From Erwinia tracheiphila (GTDB taxonomy: Bacteria > Pseudomonadota > Gammaproteobacteria > Enterobacterales > Enterobacteriaceae): a DNA stretch of 64,000 nt. The stretch covers positions 2,914,001 to 2,978,000 of the forward strand of contig NZ_CP089932.1 of NCBI RefSeq assembly GCF_021365465.1. The letters run 5' to 3'. The notes under the pieces are model-generated. The model searched no databases. It was not told where the DNA came from and was given only the letters and a program-made list of their open reading frames with translations. Of the stretch, positions 58,319-64,000 are shown one piece after another. The position numbers were made by a program, and so were the translations under genes. Each line of letters opens with the position of its first letter. Within the stretch, counting starts at the first letter, position 1.

Positions 58319-59404
58319 TTAACCATGACGACGTTCAAAGTCGATCATAAAATCGGTAAGCGCGCGTACACCTTCAATTGGCATAGCATTGTAGATTGAG
58401 GCACGCATGCCCCCGACAACACGATGCCCCTTGAGCGCGTGTAAACCCGAAGCGAGAGATTCTTCCAGAAAGAGCTTATCCAATGCAGAATCCGCTAACT
58501 GGAACGGCACATTCATTCGAGAGCGGTTAGGGACGGCAACGTCGTTCCTGTAGAAACTGCTTTTATCGATTACACCGTAAAGCAAGTCAGCTTTCGCCTG
58601 ATTACGTTTGTCCAGCGCGGCCACCCCACCTTGCTGTTTCAGCCATTTAAATACCAAGCCCGAGAGGTACCAGGCAAATGTTGGTGGAGTATTGAACATT
58701 GAATCGTTATCACTCAAAACCTGATAATTCAGTATTGAAGGCAGCATGTTATGCACCCTGCCTAATAAGTCCTCACGTACTACAACCAGCGTAAGACCTG
58801 CAGGCCCAATGTTTTTCTGAGCCCCGGCATAAATCAAACCGTAACGATTAACATCAATTGGCTGGGAAAGTATTGTCGATGACAGGTCGACTACCACTAC
58901 CTTGTCGCCGAAGTCAGGTTCTTCGTGAATAGCAATACCATCAATCGTTTCATTCGGACAGTAATGTACATAAGCCGCTTCAGCAGAGAGCGACCAACGG
59001 CTCATTGGCGCAATGGCACGAAGCCCATCAACTGTCGTTTTAGCATCAATGATATTTGGCGTGCAGTATTTAGCCGCCTCTTTTATTGCGCTTTGTGCCC
59101 AATACCCGCCATCAACATAATCTGCGACGGTATGGTTCCCTAGCAGGTTCATCGGAACCGCCGCAAATTGCGCCCTGGCACCACCATGACAGAACAGGAC
59201 TTTGTAATTTTCTGGAATTTTTAGCAAATCGCGAAAGTCTTTTTCAGCCTCTTCAGCAACCTGAAGAAATTCTTCGCTACGGTGGCTGATTTCCATGACG
59301 GATGTTCCCAGCCTTTGCCAGTTACAAAGCTCCTGTTGAGCACGTTGTAATACTTCAACCGGCAGCATTGCCGGACCAGAGCTAAAATTGAAAACCTGAC
59401 TCAT
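58319..59404 (-). CDS. serC: Phosphoserine aminotransferase, 361 aa
   Basis: This PLP enzyme makes phosphoserine from 3-phosphohydroxypyruvate and also serves pyridoxine synthesis. The start is [29 protein letters not shown]. The PLP lysine is in [19 protein letters not shown] (near residue 197). [18 protein letters not shown] and [23 protein letters not shown] are conserved. One residue shorter than E. coli (362). It is the first gene of serC-aroA and is divergent from ycaO. Confidence 0.97.
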   Translation of the reverse strand: MSQVFNFSSGPAMLPVEVLQRAQQELCNWQRLGTSVMEISHRSEEFLQVAEEAEKDFRDLLKIPENYKVLFCHGGARAQFAAVPMNLLGNHTVADYVDGGYWAQSAIKEAAKYCTPNIIDAKTTVDGLRAIAPMSRWSLSAEAAYVHYCPNETIDGIAIHEEPDFGDKVVVVDLSSTILSQPIDVNRYGLIYAGAQKNIGPAGLTLVVVREDLLGRVHNMLPSILNYQVLSDNDSMFNTPPTFAWYLSGLVFKWLKQQGGVAALDKRNQAKADLLYGVIDKSSFYRNDVAVPNRSRMNVPFQLADSALDKLFLEESLASGLHALKGHRVVGGMRASIYNAMPIEGVRALTDFMIDFERRHG

Positions 59405-59712
59405 TTACCCTCACCACTTTCAGAATAATCAATTTCGATTCTGCAATCGGTTTTATCACTGCCTTCGAAGAGCTGCAATATTTTATCCGATAAACCGACC
59501 AGTTACAGGTGAGCTTGCACAACAGTTTGCAACCTGACCTGCAATGTTCGCGATATTTTGCGAAACGGTTTCAGTTAACACACTATGTCCCCTGACAGAA
59601 ATATAAAAACACGGTCAGAATAGCCCTGATCAATTTTTTGTACCGGATAGCACACCTCACCTAAACCCCGTATCATTACAGGTTTTCGGTATAACACTAA
59701 CGAGTGAGCACT
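59405..59712. promoter_or_regulatory. Divergent intergenic region serC / ycaO
   Basis: This 308-bp region should hold the promoters of serC (minus) and ycaO (plus). E. coli ycaP is not present. No operator could be assigned with confidence. Confidence 0.45.
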
Positions 59713-61470
59713 ATGACGCAAACTTATATTCCAGGCAAAGATGCAGCGCTGGAAGATTCCATCGAACGCTTTCAGCAAAAACTACAAAATCTTGGCTTCA
59801 ATATTGAAGAGGCTTCATGGTTAAACCCGGTCCCTCATGTGTGGTCAGTTCACATCCGCGATCGGGACTGCCCACTGTGTTTTACCAATGGTAAAGGTGC
59901 CAGTAAAAAAGCGGCACTGGCATCAGGGCTCGGTGAATACTTTGAGCGCCTGTCAACCAACTATTTTTTTGCCGATTTCTGGCTGGGTAAAACCATCGCC
60001 AACGGTGATTTTGTTCATTATCCTGACGAAAAATGGTTTCCACTCCCGGCAGACAACACACTGCCTGAAGGAATGCTCGATTCACGACTGAAAAAATTCT
60101 ACGATCCTGAGCAGGAGCTGAATGCCAGCGATCTCATCGATCTACAGTCAGGCAATAGTGAACGTGGGATCTGTACTCTGCCGTTTATTCGTCAGTCCGA
60201 TTTGAAAACGGTTTATATTCCAATGAATATTATCGGCAATCTGTATGTGTCAAACGGCATGTCTGCGGGTAATACTGCTAATGAAGCTCGCGTACAGGGT
60301 TTGTCTGAAGTTTTCGAGCGTTTCATTAAAAATCGTATTATTTCCGAGGCTATTAGCCTGCCGGCAATTCCCGATGACGTGCTCAATCGCTATCCCTCCG
60401 TAGTTGAATCGATAAAAAAATTGGAAGAAGAAGGCTTTCCGATCCTCTCTTACGATGCTTCACTCGGTGGCAAATACCCTGTTATTTGCGTCGTGTTGTT
60501 CAATCGTGAGAACGGAACCTGCTTTGCTTCTTTTGGGGCACATCCTGATTTTGGCGTAGCACTTGAACGCACCGTGACTGAACTGCTACAAGGGCGCAGT
60601 CTGAAAGACTTGGATGTTTTCACTCCGCCAACTTTTGATGATGAAGAAGTGGCAGAACATGCAAATCTGGAAACCCACTTTATTGATTCGAGCGGATTGA
60701 TCTCCTGGGATATGTTTAAGGATGATGCTGATTATCCATTTGCAGACTGGAGCTTCGCCGGGACTACGGAAGAAGAATTCGCCACGCTGATGGCGATTTT
60801 CAATGCTGAAAACCAGGAGGTATATATTGCCGACTATCAGCATCTTGACGTTTACGCATGCCGCATTATCGTACCTGGTATGTCAGATATTTACCCGACT
60901 GAAGATTTACTTTTAGCTAATAACAACATGGGTGCGCCATTACGCCAGACAGTGCTTCAATTGCCTGATAGCAAGTGGAATAAGGAAGACTATCTGGCCT
61001 TAATGGAGCAACTGGATGAGGACGGCTACGATGATTTTGCCCGCGTCCGTGAACTGTACGGCATGGCCACAGGTAAGGATAATGGTTGGTACACGCTGCG
61101 CGTGGGTGAGCTAAAAGCCATGTTGGCTCTGGCTGGCGGCGATATCAATCAGGCACTGATCTGGACCGAATGGACCATGGAGTTCAACTCCTCCATTTTC
61201 AGTCCTCAACGGGCTAATTATTACCGTTGCCTGCAAACATTATTGCTTCTTAGCATGGAAGATGAGCGCGATCCTTTACAGTATCATCATGCTTTTGTAC
61301 GCATGTACGGGCAGGAAGCTGTAGAAGCTGCGTCAGCAGCAATCTGTGGTGAAGCACCATTTTATGGTTTACAGCCGGTAGATGATGATTTATTGGCATT
61401 CCCGGCTCATCAGTCTCTCCTGTCAGCATACGAAAAACTTCAAAACGCCAAGCGTAACAACTGGAAATAA
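59713..61470 (+). CDS. ycaO: YcaO protein (ribosomal S12 methylthiotransferase accessory factor), 585 aa
   Basis: YcaO-fold ATP-using protein; in E. coli it assists RimO-dependent methylthiolation of ribosomal protein S12. The start at 59713 (MTQTYIPGKDAALEDSIERF) matches E. coli (586 aa); the ATG at 59704 is an alternative three codons upstream. The N-terminal YcaO domain has FTNGKGASKKAALASGLGEYFERLS, NGMSAGNTANEARVQGLSEVFERFIK and FGVALERTVTELLQGR. The C-terminal part is helical and TPR-like. It is intact and precedes focA in the same direction. Confidence 0.95.
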   Translation: MTQTYIPGKDAALEDSIERFQQKLQNLGFNIEEASWLNPVPHVWSVHIRDRDCPLCFTNGKGASKKAALASGLGEYFERLSTNYFFADFWLGKTIANGDFVHYPDEKWFPLPADNTLPEGMLDSRLKKFYDPEQELNASDLIDLQSGNSERGICTLPFIRQSDLKTVYIPMNIIGNLYVSNGMSAGNTANEARVQGLSEVFERFIKNRIISEAISLPAIPDDVLNRYPSVVESIKKLEEEGFPILSYDASLGGKYPVICVVLFNRENGTCFASFGAHPDFGVALERTVTELLQGRSLKDLDVFTPPTFDDEEVAEHANLETHFIDSSGLISWDMFKDDADYPFADWSFAGTTEEEFATLMAIFNAENQEVYIADYQHLDVYACRIIVPGMSDIYPTEDLLLANNNMGAPLRQTVLQLPDSKWNKEDYLALMEQLDEDGYDDFARVRELYGMATGKDNGWYTLRVGELKAMLALAGGDINQALIWTEWTMEFNSSIFSPQRANYYRCLQTLLLLSMEDERDPLQYHHAFVRMYGQEAVEAASAAICGEAPFYGLQPVDDDLLAFPAHQSLLSAYEKLQNAKRNNWK

Positions 61471-61836
61471 TAATCTTTAAGGCGGCCTGTAAAATAATAA
61501 GGCCGCCAGTAATTAAAGTGCCATTATAAATAACAAAACAGGAATGAGTTTGGCTAATTAAAAAAATAAACCGATCCAGCCTCAAAAAGCACGATAATTG
61601 AAATAAATCATTTTAATTTTCTTACAAAAAAAGCACTACTAAAATTTAACAAAATAAAATCTTATCAAGAAAGTTAAAATAATTTTTATTCATATTATTC
61701 AAATGTTTATAAATAAAAAGCAATAAAAAACAGCATGTTAAATATCCACTTAATTATGTAACATGATCTAAGTCAATTTATCAAACCTGCTCCTCTGCTA
61801 CTATTTCCATGTTAATTAATTTATGGAGTAGTTAGT
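61471..61836 (+). promoter_or_regulatory. focA-pflB upstream control region
   Basis: A stem GGCGGCCT/AGGCCGCC (61481-61507) just after ycaO may end its transcript. The next 300 bp are strongly A/T-rich, with no gene. ATGATCTAAGTCAA (61763-61776) fits the FNR consensus with one mismatch in each half-site, in line with the known anaerobic FNR/ArcA control of focA-pfl. GGAG precedes the GTG start of focA. Confidence 0.55.
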
Positions 61837-62691
61837 GTGAAAGCTGGCAATCCGTTTAATTTGCTTTTACCCTCTGAAATGACCAAAGTTGCTGAAGAGG
61901 CCGGAGTCTATAAAGCACAGAAACATCCGTTCACTACATTCTTCCTGTCAATCACCGCTGGTGTATTTATTTCTATTGCATTTGTTTTCTATATCACCGC
62001 CACAACAGGTACAGAGGCAGTGCCTTTCGGACTGGCTAAATTGGTAGGTGGCATCTGCTTTTCATTAGGTCTGATGCTGGTTGTGGTATGCGGTGCCGAT
62101 CTCTTCACCTCAACCGTGCTTACAATGGTCGCTAAAGCCAGCGGTCGCATCACCTGGGAGCAGCTTGCCGGTAACTGGCTAAATGTTTATGTCGGAAATT
62201 TTTTCGGTGCGATGTTCTTCGTCGGACTGCTCTGGTTTGCTGGCCAACATATGGCTGCAAATGGTGCATGGGGATTAAATGTTCTGCAAACGGCCGATCA
62301 TAAAATGCACCATACTTTTTTTGAAGCGGTGTGCTTGGGAACACTGGCGAATTTAATGGTCTGTATGGCGGTTTGGATGAGTTACTCAGGGCGTAGCCTT
62401 ACAGATAAGATGTTAGCGATGGTGCTGCCGGTGGCCATGTTTGTGGCCAGTGGGTTTGAACATAGTATTGCTAATATGTTTCTTATCCCTATGGCTATTC
62501 TGATTAAAGACTTCGCCTCTCCTGAGTTTTGGCAGGCAACAGGAACAACGGCTGCTCACTTTTCAAGTCTGACCACCAGCAATTTCATTACAGATAATCT
62601 CATCCCTGTAACTATCGGTAATATCATTGGAGGGCTGCTTGTCAGCCTCACTTACTGGGTTATTTATTTGCGTAGTGACGAGCATCACTAA
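61837..62691 (+). CDS. focA: Formate channel FocA, 284 aa (GTG start)
   Basis: This pentameric inner-membrane formate/nitrite-family channel exports and imports formate in mixed-acid fermentation. The GTG start gives MKAGNPFNLLLPSEMTKVAEEAGVYKAQKHP, matching E. coli FocA (285). Six helices are seen. Conserved pore elements include GADLFTSTVLTMVAKASGRI, LGTLANLMVCMAVWMS and VASGFEHSIANMFLIP with the pore His near residue 209. It is followed after 79 bp by pflB, whose N terminus contacts FocA. Confidence 0.97.
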   Translation: MKAGNPFNLLLPSEMTKVAEEAGVYKAQKHPFTTFFLSITAGVFISIAFVFYITATTGTEAVPFGLAKLVGGICFSLGLMLVVVCGADLFTSTVLTMVAKASGRITWEQLAGNWLNVYVGNFFGAMFFVGLLWFAGQHMAANGAWGLNVLQTADHKMHHTFFEAVCLGTLANLMVCMAVWMSYSGRSLTDKMLAMVLPVAMFVASGFEHSIANMFLIPMAILIKDFASPEFWQATGTTAAHFSSLTTSNFITDNLIPVTIGNIIGGLLVSLTYWVIYLRSDEHH

Positions 62692-62770
62692 CTGATTAAA
62701 AAATTTGCCATCCGTTAGCTTTTGCCAGCTGCGGGAACGAAAGAATTTAACGTAATTGAGGTAGATTCAT

Positions 62771-64000
62771 ATGAGCGAGCACAATGAAAAACTGGCTGCG
62801 GCATGGAACGGCTTTACACAAGGTGAATGGCAGAAAAGCGTTAACGTTCGTGACTTTATCCAGAAAAACTACTCTCCCTATGAGGGCGATGAAACGTTTT
62901 TGACTGGAGCCACTGAAGCAACGACGTTGCTTTGGGATCAGGTGATGGAAGGCATCAAGCTCGAAAATCGTACCCATGCACCTGTAGATTTTGACACCGA
63001 CCTCGCGGCCACAATCACTTCACATGATGCGGGCTATATTAATAAAAAACTGGAAACCATTGTTGGTTTGCAGACCGAAGCACCGTTGAAACGCGCCCTG
63101 ATTCCTTTTGGCGGTATCAAAATGGTAGAGGGGTCCTGCAAGGTTTATGGTCGTGAACTGGATCCCGCTCTGAAAAAAATCTTTACCGACTTCCGCAAAA
63201 CCCACAACCAGGGTGTATTTGATGTTTATACCCCAGATATTCTGCGCTGCAGAAAATCTGGGGTATTGACAGGATTGCCCGATGCATATGGGCGTGGTCG
63301 TATTATCGGTGACTATCGCCGTGTTGCGCTCTACGGTATCGACTTTTTGATGAAAGATAAATTTGCCCAGTTTACCTCCTTACAAAGCGATATGGAGAAT
63401 GGCGTCAATCTCGAAGCGACTATCAGGCTACGAGAAGAAATTGCCGAACAACACCGCGCGCTTCAGCAAATTAAAGAGATGGCGGCCAAATATGGCTGTG
63501 ATATTTCTGCGCCCGCTTCTACCGCACAGGAAGCAGTTCAGTGGACCTATTTTGGCTATCTGGCCGCGGTAAAATCGCAAAACGGCGCGGCTATGTCCTT
63601 CGGGCGCGTATCAACTTTCCTGGATATTTATATTGAGCGCGATCTTAAAGCAGGTAAGATCAACGAACTGCAGGCGCAGGAATTAATTGACCACCTGGTA
63701 ATGAAACTGCGTATGGTGCGTTTCCTGCGTACGCCTGAATACGATGAGCTTTTTTCTGGCGATCCTATCTGGGCAACTGAGTCATTAGCAGGCATGGGGG
63801 TGGATGGCAGGACTCTGGTGACCAAAACCAGCTTCCGATTCCTGAATACGCTTTATACCATGGGGCCATCACCCGAACCAAACATGACCATTCTGTGGTC
63901 GGAAAAATTGCCGTTCAACTTCAAAAAATATGCTGCCAAAGTCTCCATTGATACCTCTTCAGTGCAGTATGAAAACGATGATCTGATGCGTCCTGACTTT
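62771..64000 (+). CDS. pflB: Formate C-acetyltransferase (pyruvate formate-lyase), first 410 codons
   Basis: This glycyl-radical enzyme converts pyruvate and CoA to acetyl-CoA and formate under anaerobiosis. The start at 62771 ([44 protein letters not shown]) has GAGG upstream. The PFL domain is typical: [47 protein letters not shown] and [17 protein letters not shown]. The frame is open to the window edge. The active-site cysteines (418/419 in E. coli) and the glycyl-radical site lie beyond it. Confidence 0.97.
   Translation, partial: MSEHNEKLAAAWNGFTQGEWQKSVNVRDFIQKNYSPYEGDETFLTGATEATTLLWDQVMEGIKLENRTHAPVDFDTDLAATITSHDAGYINKKLETIVGLQTEAPLKRALIPFGGIKMVEGSCKVYGRELDPALKKIFTDFRKTHNQGVFDVYTPDILRCRKSGVLTGLPDAYGRGRIIGDYRRVALYGIDFLMKDKFAQFTSLQSDMENGVNLEATIRLREEIAEQHRALQQIKEMAAKYGCDISAPASTAQEAVQWTYFGYLAAVKSQNGAAMSFGRVSTFLDIYIERDLKAGKINELQAQELIDHLVMKLRMVRFLRTPEYDELFSGDPIWATESLAGMGVDGRTLVTKTSFRFLNTLYTMGPSPEPNMTILWSEKLPFNFKKYAAKVSIDTSSVQYENDDLMRPDF

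Overview
The window is a chromosomal segment of an Enterobacterales bacterium. Its backbone is the pyrD-to-pflB block known from E. coli, in the same order but read in reverse: zapC, pyrD, ssuEA remnant, pepN | pncB, asnS, ompF, aspC, gloC, mepK, ldtD, mukB-mukE-mukF-cmoM, elyC, ycbJ remnant, kdsB-ycaR-ycaQ, lpxK-msbA-comEC, ihfB-rpsA-cmk, aroA-serC, ycaO, focA-pflB. ycaL and ycaP, present in E. coli between cmk/aroA and serC/ycaO, are absent. Compared with E. coli the segment carries an extraordinary load of insertion sequences and broken genes. It also has an NleD/HopH1-like type III effector gene and a polymorphic RNase toxin. Together this suggests a host-associated, probably plant-associated Erwiniaceae member undergoing recent genome decay. 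Erwinia tracheiphila would fit, but that is inference and not a sequence match I could run. No tRNA, rRNA or CRISPR was seen.

Region 1-8.8 kb. An IS481-family copy runs off the left edge and sits inside an IS91-family (type 1) element next to zapC. pyrD follows, then an ISL3-family element of 2069 bp with terminal inverted repeats and an 8-bp target duplication. This element carries, besides its transposase, an intact 235-aa M91 zinc-metalloprotease effector gene. The sulfonate operon beyond it is dead: ssuE is frameshifted and ssuA has a nonsense codon, an IS1 insertion and a truncation.

Region 8.8-21.5 kb. pepN and pncB remain divergent but are separated by about 9.9 kb of accessory DNA. 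It is bracketed by directly repeated 1453-bp IS91-family (type 2) copies A and C, with copy B inside. Between them lie two small membrane-protein genes, IS21 and IS6 debris, a HigBA-type toxin-antitoxin operon with tandem operator repeats, an IS26-like element lacking its right end, and an RNase A-fold toxin gene with its immunity gene.

Region 21.5-43 kb. These are housekeeping genes in good condition: NAD salvage (pncB), asparaginyl-tRNA synthetase, the OmpF porin with its OmpR-type control region, AspC, GloC, the murein enzymes MepK and LdtD, and the MukBEF condensin with translationally overlapping genes. An IS200-like element has entered between ompF and its terminator. A second type 1 IS91 copy, inverted relative to the first, interrupts a decayed ycbJ.

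Region 43-64 kb. kdsB and ycaR are intact. ycaQ is split by an IS4-like element that is itself split by a complete IS481-family copy, each with target duplications. LpxK, MsbA and KdsB serve lipid A/LPS synthesis and export. ComEC, IHF-beta, ribosomal protein S1, Cmk, AroA and SerC follow, then YcaO, FocA and the first 410 codons of pflB for anaerobic formate metabolism. A second IS200-like remnant lies between comEC and ihfB.
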